Below are positions 1-8,578 of a DNA stretch of 51,811 nucleotides, one piece after another. Made by a program: the position numbers and the translations under genes. This DNA comes from CAZBUH01 sp964495095 (GTDB taxonomy: Bacteria > Bacillota > Clostridia > Oscillospirales > Oscillospiraceae). Each line of letters starts with the position of its first letter. Position 1 is the first letter of the stretch. The notes beneath the pieces were generated by a model. The model worked only from the letters and a program-made list of their open reading frames with translations. It was not told the DNA's origin and ran no database searches. The DNA lies in assembly GCA_964495095.1 (NCBI GenBank), contig CAZBUH010000002.1:1-51811 (forward strand). Reading direction: 5' to 3'.

Positions 1-1064
1 CCACCTCGGGCGACACGGGAAAGGCCGCCCTGGAGGGCTTCTGCGACGTGGAGCAGACCAGCATAATCGTGTTCTATCCCCGGGACGGGGTATCGGCCAT
101 ACAGGAGCTTCAGATGACCACCCAGGCCGGCGCCAATGTTAAGGTCTGCGCCGTGGACGGGAATTTTGACGACGCCCAGACCGGCGTGAAGAAAATATTT
201 TCCGACGAGGCCATAAGGGAGGAGCTGGCGGAAAAGGGGTACTTCCTGTCCTCGGCAAACTCCATAAATTGGGGCAGGCTGCTGCCGCAGACAGTCTATT
301 ATATCTCCGCATACTGCGACCTTATAAACAGCGGGACGGTGAAAAACGGGGACAAGGTGAATTTCTGCGTGCCCACCGGGAATTTCGGCGATATCCTGGC
401 CGGCTACTACGCCATGCTTATGGGCCTGCCGGTTGGAAAGCTTATCTGCGCCTCAAATAAAAATGACGTGCTGACGGATTTTATCCGCACCGGCACATAC
501 GATAAAAACCGCGCCTTCTACACCACCATATCCCCATCGATGGATATACTTGTATCCAGCAATTTGGAGCGGCTGCTCTTTGACCTTTCAGGCAAGGACG
601 ACAGGCTTGTGGCGGGGTATATGGATAAACTGAGCGCCGAGGGCAGATACGCAGTAAACGACGCAATAAAGAGTAAAATTTCCCGGATATTCCGCTGCGG
701 AAGCTGCGACGACGCTGAAACAAAGGCAATAATTAATGATACGTTTAAAAATTTCGGTTATCTTATAGACACCCATACGGCTGTGGCCTACAAGGTCTTA
801 AAGGATTATGTAAGCGCCACCGGGGACGACACAGCTTCGGTGGTGGTGTCCACCGCCAGCCCCTATAAATTCTGCGACAGCGTGCTGGACGCCCTTGGCG
901 ACAGCTCTGACGCCGTGGGGCTCGACCTTATAGACAGGCTCTCCCAGGTTACGGGCACAAGCGCGCCGGCGCCGCTTTACATGCTTAAATCAAAATCCCG
1001 GCGTTTTGACCAGTGCGTGGAAAAGGAGAAAATGCCCAGGGCGGTGCTGGATTTCCTTAAATAA
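1..1064 (+). CDS. thrC: Threonine synthase, 5'-truncated by the window edge
   Basis: Converts O-phosphohomoserine to threonine with PLP, the last step of threonine synthesis in the cytosol. The reading frame is already open at base 3 and begins with TSGDTGKAAL, the conserved phosphate-binding segment of ThrC, so the N-terminal third including the PLP lysine lies upstream of the window. VPTGNFGDILAGYYA matches the family's second conserved glycine-rich stretch. About 353 residues are visible and the frame ends in TAA, followed by a strong hairpin. The next gene is convergent, so this is the end of a transcription unit. Family assignment is secure; start and upstream partners cannot be seen. 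Confidence 0.95.
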   Translation, partial: TSGDTGKAALEGFCDVEQTSIIVFYPRDGVSAIQELQMTTQAGANVKVCAVDGNFDDAQTGVKKIFSDEAIREELAEKGYFLSSANSINWGRLLPQTVYYISAYCDLINSGTVKNGDKVNFCVPTGNFGDILAGYYAMLMGLPVGKLICASNKNDVLTDFIRTGTYDKNRAFYTTISPSMDILVSSNLERLLFDLSGKDDRLVAGYMDKLSAEGRYAVNDAIKSKISRIFRCGSCDDAETKAIINDTFKNFGYLIDTHTAVAYKVLKDYVSATGDDTASVVVSTASPYKFCDSVLDALGDSSDAVGLDLIDRLSQVTGTSAPAPLYMLKSKSRRFDQCVEKEKMPRAVLDFLK

Positions 1065-1070
1065 TATGTA

Positions 1071-1109
1071 TACGCGCCGTTCCGGCTGCTGCCGGCAGGG
1101 CGGCGCGTA
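1071..1109. terminator. Hairpin between convergent thrC and DUF1540 gene
   Basis: TACGCGCCG (1071-1079) pairs perfectly with CGGCGCGTA (1101-1109), and the loop contains an inner CCGGC/GCCGG hairpin. It lies 7 bases after the thrC stop and 5 bases from the stop of the minus-strand gene, so it probably serves both. Neither strand has a long U-run, so termination strength is uncertain. Confidence 0.55.
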
Positions 1110-1113
1110 CCCG

Positions 1114-1293
1114 TTACATGGCGGTTTTGGACTCGAAGGTGCCGCAGAAGGTCTCGGCCTTGCGCATGGCGTTATGGGATTCAACGCGTATGCCGTCGGC
1201 CTGGCAGCAGTCGTTGGGTCCGTGGTAGCGGCAGTTGGTAACGTCGCACTTTACACCGTCGATTTTATCGCATCCGCATCTTGTATCACTCAT
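1114..1293 (-). CDS. DUF1540 domain protein, 59 aa
   Basis: Small cysteine-rich protein starting MSDTRCGCDKIDGVKC. It carries the DUF1540 pattern, with cysteines grouped as C-x-C, then VKCDVTNCRYH, NDCCQADGIRV and a final FCGTF. The family is common in clostridia and is thought to bind metal; its role is unknown. The start is supported by AAGGAG seven bases upstream of the ATG. It is convergent with thrC. Coding content is clear because every cysteine falls at a family position. The plus-strand reading of the same region is a shadow. Confidence 0.88.
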   Translation of the reverse strand: MSDTRCGCDKIDGVKCDVTNCRYHGPNDCCQADGIRVESHNAMRKAETFCGTFESKTAM

Positions 1294-1443
1294 GTTGCAA
1301 ATCTCCTTACAAGTTTAGTTTTCCCTGAATCTTAACCTGCGCCTGAAGGCTCAGGATGCCTGGGGTTTTTATTATTTGCCGGAATCCGGCGTTTATTCCC
1401 GGCGGCGGGAAAAGGGATAAGTTCTCCGAAAGGCGGAAAATTT

Positions 1444-2133
1444 TTGAATCTTTACACAATAGGCGATCTCCATCTCTCCACTTCGGCGGGAAAACCAATG
1501 GACGTTTTCGGCCCCAACTGGGAAAATTACATGGAGCGCATAAAAGACGGCTTTTCGGAGCTTACGGCCGAAGATACCTGCGTCATATGCGGCGATTTGA
1601 GCTGGGGGATATCCCTGGAGGACTGCCTTGGGGATTTTAAATTTATAGATTCTCTCCCGGGAAAAAAGATAATACTCAAGGGAAATCACGATTACTGGTG
1701 GAGCACCGCTTCAAAGGCCAAAAGGTTTTTCGCGGAAAACGGCATCGGCACTATAGATATTTTAAACAACAACTGCTTTTTCTTCGGCGATATGGCCATA
1801 TGCGGCACAAGGGGCTGGTTTTTTGAGGAGGAGACTCACGGGGAGCACGACAGGAAAATCATGAACCGTGAGGTGCTCCGGCTTGAGGCGTCCCTTAAGG
1901 CGGCGGGCGGCTGCCGGGAGAGAATCTGCTTTTTCCACTATCCCCCCAGATACAACAAATATGTATGCCGTGAGATAGTGGAGCTTATGGCGGATTACGG
2001 CGTAAAGCGGTGCTATTACGGCCATATACACGGGTACGGACAAAAGCTGGCTGTCCAGGGGCTGGCGGAAGGCGTCGAATACGCCATGGTTTCTGCCGAT
2101 TATGTAAACTTCAAGCCCGTAAAAGTGATTTAA
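1444..2133 (+). CDS. Metallophosphoesterase (calcineurin-like)
   Basis: Cytosolic metal-dependent phosphoesterase of 229 residues, substrate unknown. The family motifs appear in order: GDLHLS near residue 7, CGDLSWG near 50, KGNHDYWW near 80, then FFHYPPRY and YYGHIHGYG, which supply the metal-binding Asp, Asn and His residues. The long DLHLS to GNHDYWW arrangement is typical of a clostridial group often listed simply as metallophosphoesterase. The start is TTG, the first codon compatible with the family N-terminus, with a weak AGGCGG upstream. It stands alone before the tig promoter. Confidence 0.9.
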   Translation: MNLYTIGDLHLSTSAGKPMDVFGPNWENYMERIKDGFSELTAEDTCVICGDLSWGISLEDCLGDFKFIDSLPGKKIILKGNHDYWWSTASKAKRFFAENGIGTIDILNNNCFFFGDMAICGTRGWFFEEETHGEHDRKIMNREVLRLEASLKAAGGCRERICFFHYPPRYNKYVCREIVELMADYGVKRCYYGHIHGYGQKLAVQGLAEGVEYAMVSADYVNFKPVKVI

Positions 2134-2155
2134 ATAAAAAATTTGCCTGAAAGAA

Positions 2156-2184
2156 TTGCATTTATCGTTATTTTCTGATAGAAT
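2156..2184 (+). promoter_or_regulatory. Likely sigma-A promoter of tig
   Basis: TTGCAT (2156-2161), a 17-base spacer and TAGAAT (2179-2184) lie about 65 bases before the tig start codon. A second TATAAT occurs at 2205-2210 without a good -35 box. Confidence 0.55.
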
Positions 2185-2248
2185 ATTAAACGCTCATTGT
2201 CAGGTATAATGTATTTTCTGCAACCATGGGCAGTAGGAGGAAAATAAA

Positions 2249-3580
2249 GTGAATGTAAAAAATGCTGAAAAGAAAGAAAAGAACGTAGTTGAGGTAGTCG
2301 TTGAGTTCGACGCTGCTGAATTCGACGCGGCTATTAACGACGCCTACAGGAAAAACAAAAACAGCATTGCCATCCCGGGATTCAGGAAAGGCAAGGCTCC
2401 CCGGAAAATTATCGAGAACATGTATGGAGCGTCGATATTTTATGAGGATGCCCTGGGCGAACTGTATCCCAAGGGTTACTCTTACGCCGTGGAGCAGGAA
2501 AATCTCAGGACTGTTGGCCAGCCTTCCGTAAAGGATATGAACGTTGGTGACGATAAGACTGTCTCCGTCACCTATGCCATCTCCCTCTATCCCGAGGTGA
2601 CGATGGGAGAGTATAAAGGCGTTTCCGCTGTTAAGCCCTCCACGAGAGTGAACGCCTCCGAGGTGGATAAGGAGATTGAATCCGTCCGCCAGCGCAACGC
2701 CCGCATCCAGCCTGCCGAGAGGGCGGCCAAAAAGGACGATATTGCGAATATTGACTTTGAGGGCTTCCTTGACGGCACGCCGTTTGACGGCGGCAAGGGC
2801 GAGGGCCAGGACCTCACTCTCGGCTCCGGCATGTTTGTGCCCGGCTTTGAGGAGCAGGTCATCGGCATGAAGGCCGGCGAGGAGAAGGACATAAACGTCA
2901 CCTTCCCCGAGGATTACACCCCTGAGCTTGCGGGCAAGGCCGTGGTGTTCAAGGTAAAGGTAAACGAGGTCAAGGAAAAGCTCCTTCCCGAGCTGGACGA
3001 TGAGTTTGCAAAGGACGTGTCGGAGTTTGACACCTTTGACGAGTACAGGGCCAGCGTAAAGGAGAAGCTCTCGGAGAATAAGAAAAACCAGGCCAAAACC
3101 GATTTCCAGAAGGCCGTTATGGACAAGGTAATCGACGGTATGCAGTGCGAGGTGCCCGACGCAATGGTGGACGAGCAGATCGACAGCACCATCCAGCAGC
3201 ATGACTACAATCTGGCGGCCCAGGGCCTCAGCTTCGCCCAGTATCTCAAGATGATGGGCATGGAGATGAGCACGTTCCGCGCCTCCATGCGGGATTCCGC
3301 CGAGAAGCAGATAAAGATGGACCTGGCTCTGGAGAAAATCTCCGAGCTTGAGAATATCACTCCTTCCGATGAGGATATCGAGGCTGAGTACAAGAAGATA
3401 GCCGAGAGCTACGACATGGACGTGGAGGAGATAAAGAAGGGCATTTCCGTTGAATCCGTGTCTGCGGAGTTAAAGCGCGAGAAGGCTGCCGCTTTGGTGT
3501 ATGACAGCGCCGTTGAGGAGAAGAAATCCTCCAGGAAAGAGGGAAAGAAAGCGGCGGAGCCTGAAAAAGCCGCTGAGTAA
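2249..3580 (+). CDS. tig: Trigger factor
   Basis: Ribosome-associated chaperone and peptidyl-prolyl isomerase that receives nascent chains at the tunnel exit. The 443 residues match the usual family length. The N-terminal domain holds the ribosome-docking signature GFRKGKAPRKII near residue 45; an FKBP-type isomerase domain follows at about 150-240 (NIDFEGFLDGTPFDGG) and a helical SurA-like chaperone domain fills the rest. The C-terminus ends in a short Lys/Ala/Glu-rich tail. The start is GTG with AGTAGGAGG upstream. It heads the tig-clpP-clpX-lon-engB order found across Firmicutes, linking folding to ATP-dependent proteolysis. Confidence 0.98.
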   Translation: MNVKNAEKKEKNVVEVVVEFDAAEFDAAINDAYRKNKNSIAIPGFRKGKAPRKIIENMYGASIFYEDALGELYPKGYSYAVEQENLRTVGQPSVKDMNVGDDKTVSVTYAISLYPEVTMGEYKGVSAVKPSTRVNASEVDKEIESVRQRNARIQPAERAAKKDDIANIDFEGFLDGTPFDGGKGEGQDLTLGSGMFVPGFEEQVIGMKAGEEKDINVTFPEDYTPELAGKAVVFKVKVNEVKEKLLPELDDEFAKDVSEFDTFDEYRASVKEKLSENKKNQAKTDFQKAVMDKVIDGMQCEVPDAMVDEQIDSTIQQHDYNLAAQGLSFAQYLKMMGMEMSTFRASMRDSAEKQIKMDLALEKISELENITPSDEDIEAEYKKIAESYDMDVEEIKKGISVESVSAELKREKAAALVYDSAVEEKKSSRKEGKKAAEPEKAAE

Positions 3581-3651
3581 CCGGAATAAATTGCGCCGGC
3601 GCTGGATAGTATTTGTATATTGTTATTTGGATAAAGGAGACGATTATTAGA

Positions 3652-4233
3652 ATGAGTTTGGTGCCATATGTTGTAGAGCAGACTTCACGCGGAGAGCGGT
3701 CCTATGATATTTTTTCACGTCTGCTCAATGACCGTATCGTTATGCTCTCCGAGGAAGTGAATGACACGACGGCCAGCCTTGTAGTGGCTCAGCTGCTGTA
3801 CCTTGAGGCCCAGGATCCGGATAAGGATATTCAGTTTTACATTAATTCACCGGGCGGCTCAGTTACTGCCGGAATGGCGATTTACGATACGATGCAGTAT
3901 ATTAAGTGCGATGTTTCCACAATATGTATAGGCATGGCGGCCAGCATGGGGGCGTTCCTGCTCTCTTCCGGCGCTAAGGGAAAGCGCCTTGCACTGCCCA
4001 ACGCCGAAATCATGATCCACCAGCCGTCAGCCGGCACCCAGGGCCAGATCACCGACATGGCCATACACCTCAAGAGGCTGGAAATAATCAAAAAGAGGAT
4101 GAACACCATCCTCTCCCAGAACACCGGCAAGCCCATCGAGACGGTCACTGCTGACTGCGAGCGGGATAATTTCATGACCGCCGACGAGGCAAAGGCCTAC
4201 GGCCTTATTGATGAAGTAATTTACAAGAGGTAA
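3652..4233 (+). CDS. clpP: ATP-dependent Clp protease proteolytic subunit
   Basis: Serine protease subunit that forms the double heptameric chamber fed by ClpX or other Clp ATPases. From the ATG at 3652 it is 193 residues, the family's normal length. The catalytic triad is visible as S98 (GMAASMGAF), H123 (IMIHQPS) and D172 (CERDNFM). I chose this ATG rather than an upstream TTG because MSLVPYVVEQTSRGER is the conserved N-terminus and AAGGAG lies 12 bases before it. It sits 71 bases after tig and 8 bases before clpX, so it is likely co-transcribed with clpX. Confidence 0.98.
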   Translation: MSLVPYVVEQTSRGERSYDIFSRLLNDRIVMLSEEVNDTTASLVVAQLLYLEAQDPDKDIQFYINSPGGSVTAGMAIYDTMQYIKCDVSTICIGMAASMGAFLLSSGAKGKRLALPNAEIMIHQPSAGTQGQITDMAIHLKRLEIIKKRMNTILSQNTGKPIETVTADCERDNFMTADEAKAYGLIDEVIYKR

Positions 4234-4241
4234 CGTTTCTT

Positions 4242-5522
4242 ATGCCTAAAAGCGAAGATAAAATGATACGGTGCAGCTTCTGCGGCAAAACGCAGAAGCA
4301 GGTGGACCGGCTGATTTCGGGAAACGGCGCGTATATCTGCAACGAGTGCGTGCATCTGTGCATGAGCATACTGGACGACGAATACGGTTACGACGCGCCG
4401 GAGAGAAGCCGTGAACGGAATATACCGGAGCGGATTCCCAAGCCTGCGGAGATGAAGAGCATCCTGGATCAGTACATCATAGGCCAGGACAGCGCTAAAA
4501 TAGCCATGTCCGTTGCCGTGTATAATCACTACAAGAGGATTTTCTATGGCGGGAGCGACGATGTGGAGCTTCAGAAGAGCAACATCCTCATTATCGGCCC
4601 CACCGGAAGCGGAAAGACCCTTTTCGCCCAGACGCTTGCGCGGATGCTCCAGGTGCCCTTTGCCATAGCGGACGCTACCACCCTTACGGAGGCGGGCTAT
4701 GTGGGCGACGATGTGGAAAACATACTCCTGCGGCTTCTCCAGGCGGCGGATTTCGACGTGGAGCTTGCCCAGCAGGGGATAATCTATCTTGACGAGATAG
4801 ACAAGATAGCCCGGAAAAGCGAGAACACCTCCATAACCCGGGACGTAAGCGGCGAGGGAGTGCAGCAGGCCCTGCTTAAAATTCTGGAGGGCACCGTGGC
4901 CAATGTGCCGCCACAGGGCGGGAGAAAGCACCCACATCAGGAGTTTATAAGCATCGACACCTCCAATATCCTGTTTATATGCGGCGGCGCGTTTGACGGG
5001 ATAGAGAAAATAATCGAAAACAGGCTTGACAAAAAGAGCATGGGCTTCGGCGCCGAGATCCAGAGCAAAAAAGAGCGGAACGTGGGCGAGATAATCAAAA
5101 ACGTCCAGGCTCACGACCTTATAAAATTCGGCATAATACCGGAACTTGTGGGACGTATGCCCGTTATAACCCCCATAAACTCGCTTACAAGGGAAGATTT
5201 GGTGCGAATCCTCAGGGAGCCCAAAAACAGCATAACGCGTCAGTATAAGACCCTTATGGGCTACGACCATATCGATCTGGAGTTTGAGGAGGAGGCGCTG
5301 GCGGCCATAGCCGACAAGGCGCTTGAAATGGATATCGGCGCCAGAGGCCTGAGAAGCGTTATCGAGGGAATTATGACCGGGATAATGTTTGACGCTCCCT
5401 CTGACACAAAAATAGAACGGATAATAATTACTGACGGATGCGTAAGAAACGGCGAGGAGCCTAAGATAATACACAGGGCAAAACCGGTTATAGATCCGGA
5501 CAACGTAGAGCACGCATCATAA
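4242..5522 (+). CDS. clpX: ATP-dependent Clp protease ATP-binding subunit ClpX
   Basis: AAA+ unfoldase that recognises tagged proteins and threads them into ClpP. The 426-residue protein has the N-terminal C4 zinc domain (C11, C14, C33, C36), Walker A GPTGSGKT at 119-126, Walker B IIYLDEIDKI, and the C-terminal helical domain with GARGLRSVIEGIM. Its length and motif order are normal. A strong intrinsic terminator follows only 1 base after the stop codon, closing the tig-clpP-clpX unit. Confidence 0.98.
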   Translation: MPKSEDKMIRCSFCGKTQKQVDRLISGNGAYICNECVHLCMSILDDEYGYDAPERSRERNIPERIPKPAEMKSILDQYIIGQDSAKIAMSVAVYNHYKRIFYGGSDDVELQKSNILIIGPTGSGKTLFAQTLARMLQVPFAIADATTLTEAGYVGDDVENILLRLLQAADFDVELAQQGIIYLDEIDKIARKSENTSITRDVSGEGVQQALLKILEGTVANVPPQGGRKHPHQEFISIDTSNILFICGGAFDGIEKIIENRLDKKSMGFGAEIQSKKERNVGEIIKNVQAHDLIKFGIIPELVGRMPVITPINSLTREDLVRILREPKNSITRQYKTLMGYDHIDLEFEEEALAAIADKALEMDIGARGLRSVIEGIMTGIMFDAPSDTKIERIIITDGCVRNGEEPKIIHRAKPVIDPDNVEHAS

Positions 5523-5523
5523 T

Positions 5524-5553
5524 AAAAAGCCGCACAGCCGTGCGGCTTTTTTT
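5524..5553 (+). terminator. Intrinsic terminator after clpX
   Basis: AAAAA, then GCCGCAC (5529-5535), a 4-base loop, GTGCGGC (5540-5546) and seven T. A textbook Rho-independent terminator. The lon ribosome-binding site begins 3 bases after its T-run. Confidence 0.93.
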
Positions 5554-5569
5554 GAAAGGAGCCGGATAT

Positions 5570-7975
5570 ATGGAACAGAACGGAGAAAAGACCATGCTTG
5601 CGGAGTGTATGCCGATGATGGCCCTCCGCGGGATTTCCGTTTTTCCCAATATGATACTTAATTTTGACGTTGAGCGGAGCATGTCTATGGCGGCTTTGGA
5701 CGCGGCGTCAAACGGGAATAAGAAAATATTCCTCATCGCCCAGAGGGATATCATGAAGGAGCAGCCCAAGGCTGAGGATCTATATACCGTAGGTACAGTC
5801 TGCCTTGTAAAGCAGATGCTGAAGGTCCCGGGAGAGGGCATACGCGTGATAGTGGAGGGCGTCTGCCGGGGAAAGCTTGCGGACGTGCTTTCGGACAGGG
5901 AGTATTTCTACACCAGGGTGGCGTCCCTTACGGAGCCGGAGCCGAAGCTCAGCGCTGTAAGGCAGGAGGCGCTGCTGCGCCAGAGCCTAGAGCTTTTCGA
6001 CCAGTATGCGGAGATGTCCGGCGCAGTGCAGCCAGAAACGGTGCTGAACGTGGCGGCGAAGGACGACATAGGCTACATCGCAGATTATATAACGCAGAAT
6101 ATATTTTTAAAGCACACGGATAAGCAGCTTGTGCTGGAGGAGCTTAATCCCGCAAAACGGCTTAAGCTTGTAAACAGCTTCCTTGCAAGGGAAATAGACG
6201 TGCTGCGTGTGGAGCAGGAGCTTCAGTCCAGAATGCAGGAGCAGATGGCAAGAGCCCAGCGGGAGAGTATGCTCAGGGAGCAGATGCGGGCGATACAGTC
6301 CGAGCTGGGAGAGGACGATGCCTCGGAGCTTGACGGCTACAGGGAAAAAATATTTTCCCTTAAGCTCTGCCGGGAGACGGAGACGAAGCTTTTAAAGGAG
6401 GTAGACCGGCTGGCAAAGCAGCCCTTTGGCTCGTCCGAGGCCTCCGTCATAAGAAATTACCTCGATATCTGCATCGAGCTGCCCTGGAATGTCAGTACGA
6501 GGGAGCGCTCCGATATTAAGGAAGCAAGGCGCATACTTGAGCGGGATCACTTCGGCCTTGAAAAGGTAAAGGAGCGGATACTTGAGTTTCTTGCGGTGCG
6601 CCGTTTGGCGCCGGACATGAAGGGGACCATACTGTGCCTCGTAGGCCCTCCGGGCGTCGGCAAGACCTCCATAGCCGCCAGCTTGGCAAAAGCCATGGGC
6701 AGGAACATGGCCCGGATATCACTGGGCGGCGTCCATGACGAGGCGGAGATACGGGGCCACAGAAAGACTTATATCGGGGCTATGCCCGGCAGGATAATAG
6801 ACGCCGTAAAGCGCGCAGGCTCCAATAATCCCCTGCTGCTTTTGGACGAGATAGACAAGGTGGGCAGCGACTACAGGGGAGACCCGTCCTCGGCGCTGCT
6901 GGAGGCCCTGGATTCGGAGCAGAACTCAACCTTCCGGGATAATTTCCTTGAAATACCCTTTGATTTGAGCAAGGTGATGTTCGTCACTACTGCAAACGGC
7001 ACGGACACCATTCCTCAGCCTCTGCTGGACAGGATGGAGGTCATCGAGATAACGAGCTACACCGACGAGGAAAAGCTCCAGATTGCAAAGCGCCATCTGC
7101 TGCCAAAGCAGAGAAAGCGCCACGGACTCACCGGCAGCACACTGCGCGTGTCGGACAGCGCCCTGCGGGAGATGATAGCCTGCTACACGAAGGAGTCCGG
7201 AGTGCGGCAGCTTGAGCGGATGCTCGCCGCCGTCTGCCGCAAGGCCGCGGCCAAAATCGCGGAGGAGGAGCTTGGCAGCGTGAGCGTAAAGCCGGGAAAT
7301 CTCCAGGATTACCTCGGCGTGAGGAAGTATTCCATAGAAAAGCCTGAGCCGGCCGACCAGGTGGGCGTTGTAAACGGCCTTGCCTGGACACGGGTGGGCG
7401 GCGAGATACTTGAAGTCGAAGTAAACGTGGTTGACGGCTCCGGCAAGCTGGAGCTTACGGGAAATCTGGGGGATGTGATGAAGGAGTCCGCCAAAATTGC
7501 CGTGTCGTATATAAGAAGCCGCGCATCGTCTCTCGGGATAGACCCCGACTTTTATAAAAATAAGGATATCCATATCCATTTCCCCGAGGGGGCGGTGCCG
7601 AAGGACGGCCCGTCGGCGGGCATAACAATGACCGTGGCTATGATATCGGCGCTTACCGGCGCACCGGTGAGGCGCGATATAGCCATGACCGGCGAGGTAA
7701 CGCTCCGGGGCAGGATACTGCCCATCGGCGGGCTTAAGGAAAAGACCATGGCCGCTCTCCGTTCCGGAATACACAAGGTAATAATCCCCAAGGATAACGA
7801 AAAGGACCTGGAGGAGATAGACCAGACGGTGCGGAACGCCCTTAAATTCACCATGACAGACCATGTGGATAAGATACTGAGTGTGGCGCTGGACCTTACA
7901 AAGCTGCAGAAGCCACAGCAGATATTCGGTGACGGTATCGAGCACCAGGGGACCGGCAGGGAAATAAGACAGTAA
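5570..7975 (+). CDS. lon: ATP-dependent protease Lon
   Basis: Homo-oligomeric cytosolic protease that degrades misfolded and some regulatory proteins. From ATG 5570 it has 801 residues: an N-terminal substrate-recognition domain (about 12-200), a coiled-coil segment, an AAA+ module with Walker A GPPGVGKT at 359-366, and a Ser-Lys protease domain with S682 in PKDGPSAG and K725 in GGLKEK. A GTG upstream in the same frame lies inside the clpX terminator and is rejected; AAGGAG (5556-5561) sits 8 bases before the chosen ATG. No promoter fits between terminator and gene, so expression must come from read-through or from a promoter inside clpX. Confidence 0.97.
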   Translation: MEQNGEKTMLAECMPMMALRGISVFPNMILNFDVERSMSMAALDAASNGNKKIFLIAQRDIMKEQPKAEDLYTVGTVCLVKQMLKVPGEGIRVIVEGVCRGKLADVLSDREYFYTRVASLTEPEPKLSAVRQEALLRQSLELFDQYAEMSGAVQPETVLNVAAKDDIGYIADYITQNIFLKHTDKQLVLEELNPAKRLKLVNSFLAREIDVLRVEQELQSRMQEQMARAQRESMLREQMRAIQSELGEDDASELDGYREKIFSLKLCRETETKLLKEVDRLAKQPFGSSEASVIRNYLDICIELPWNVSTRERSDIKEARRILERDHFGLEKVKERILEFLAVRRLAPDMKGTILCLVGPPGVGKTSIAASLAKAMGRNMARISLGGVHDEAEIRGHRKTYIGAMPGRIIDAVKRAGSNNPLLLLDEIDKVGSDYRGDPSSALLEALDSEQNSTFRDNFLEIPFDLSKVMFVTTANGTDTIPQPLLDRMEVIEITSYTDEEKLQIAKRHLLPKQRKRHGLTGSTLRVSDSALREMIACYTKESGVRQLERMLAAVCRKAAAKIAEEELGSVSVKPGNLQDYLGVRKYSIEKPEPADQVGVVNGLAWTRVGGEILEVEVNVVDGSGKLELTGNLGDVMKESAKIAVSYIRSRASSLGIDPDFYKNKDIHIHFPEGAVPKDGPSAGITMTVAMISALTGAPVRRDIAMTGEVTLRGRILPIGGLKEKTMAALRSGIHKVIIPKDNEKDLEEIDQTVRNALKFTMTDHVDKILSVALDLTKLQKPQQIFGDGIEHQGTGREIRQ

Positions 7976-7987
7976 TTGGAGAGAAAG

Positions 7988-8578
7988 ATGAACCTTCAAA
8001 AGGTGGAATTTATAAAATCCGCTGTTAAGCCCTCTGATTTTATAGCTGACGGACGGCCCCAGATAGTTTTTGCGGGAAAGTCCAATGTGGGCAAATCCTC
8101 CGTTATAAATAAGCTGCTCAACAGGAAGAATTTTGCGAGGGTCGGCGCAGCCCCGGGGAAAACAGTGCATATAAACTATTTCCTGGTGGACGGCGCGGCG
8201 TATCTTGTGGATTTGCCCGGCTACGGCTACGCCAAAGTCTCCAAGGCCGAGCGGGACAGATGGGGCAGGCTTATGGAGCAGTATTTTGGGCGTCTTGAGC
8301 TTATAACCATGGGCGTTATGATAGTGGATGCCCGTCACAGGCCCACGGCTGACGATGTCACAATGGCGGAATGGTTTAAGTACGCCGGCTGTCCGGTGGC
8401 AGTTGTGGCAAACAAGATAGACAAAGTAAAAAGCAGCGAAAAAGAAGGAAATCTTGAGCTTATAAAAAAGACCCTGGATTTTCCGGAAAATACGCCTGTA
8501 ATACCCTTTTCAGCGGAAAAGGGTACGAACCGGGAGCTGCTTGCGGCGGAACTTGAAAGGGCAGTGTCGAATGGCTGA
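7988..8578 (+). CDS. engB: Ribosome biogenesis GTPase EngB/YsxC
   Basis: Essential GTPase of the TrmE-Era-EngA-EngB family needed for large ribosomal subunit assembly. The 196-residue protein has G1 GKSNVGKSS at 30-38, G3 DLPGYGYA and G4 NKIDKVKS. The ATG at 7988 is preferred over a TTG four codons earlier because GGAGAG (7978-7983) is spaced correctly only for the ATG. It follows lon by 12 bases, the same lon-engB neighbour pair as in Bacillus, and its end overlaps the next gene by 8 bases. Confidence 0.96.
   Translation: MNLQKVEFIKSAVKPSDFIADGRPQIVFAGKSNVGKSSVINKLLNRKNFARVGAAPGKTVHINYFLVDGAAYLVDLPGYGYAKVSKAERDRWGRLMEQYFGRLELITMGVMIVDARHRPTADDVTMAEWFKYAGCPVAVVANKIDKVKSSEKEGNLELIKKTLDFPENTPVIPFSAEKGTNRELLAAELERAVSNG

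Noticed and set aside
1006..1335. Plus-strand frame of 109 codons across the thrC end and DUF1540 region
   Set aside because: Overlaps the thrC stop, runs through the hairpin and is antisense to the clear DUF1540 gene.
2186..3202. Long minus-strand open frame opposite tig
   Set aside because: Shadow of the GC-rich codon pattern in tig; no family motifs and no ribosome site.
4221..5513. 430-codon minus-strand open frame opposite clpX
   Set aside because: Fully antisense to a conserved gene, low-complexity His/Tyr/Leu-rich product, no start signal.
6926..8338. 470-codon minus-strand open frame opposite lon and engB
   Set aside because: Antisense artefact of codon bias across two conserved genes.
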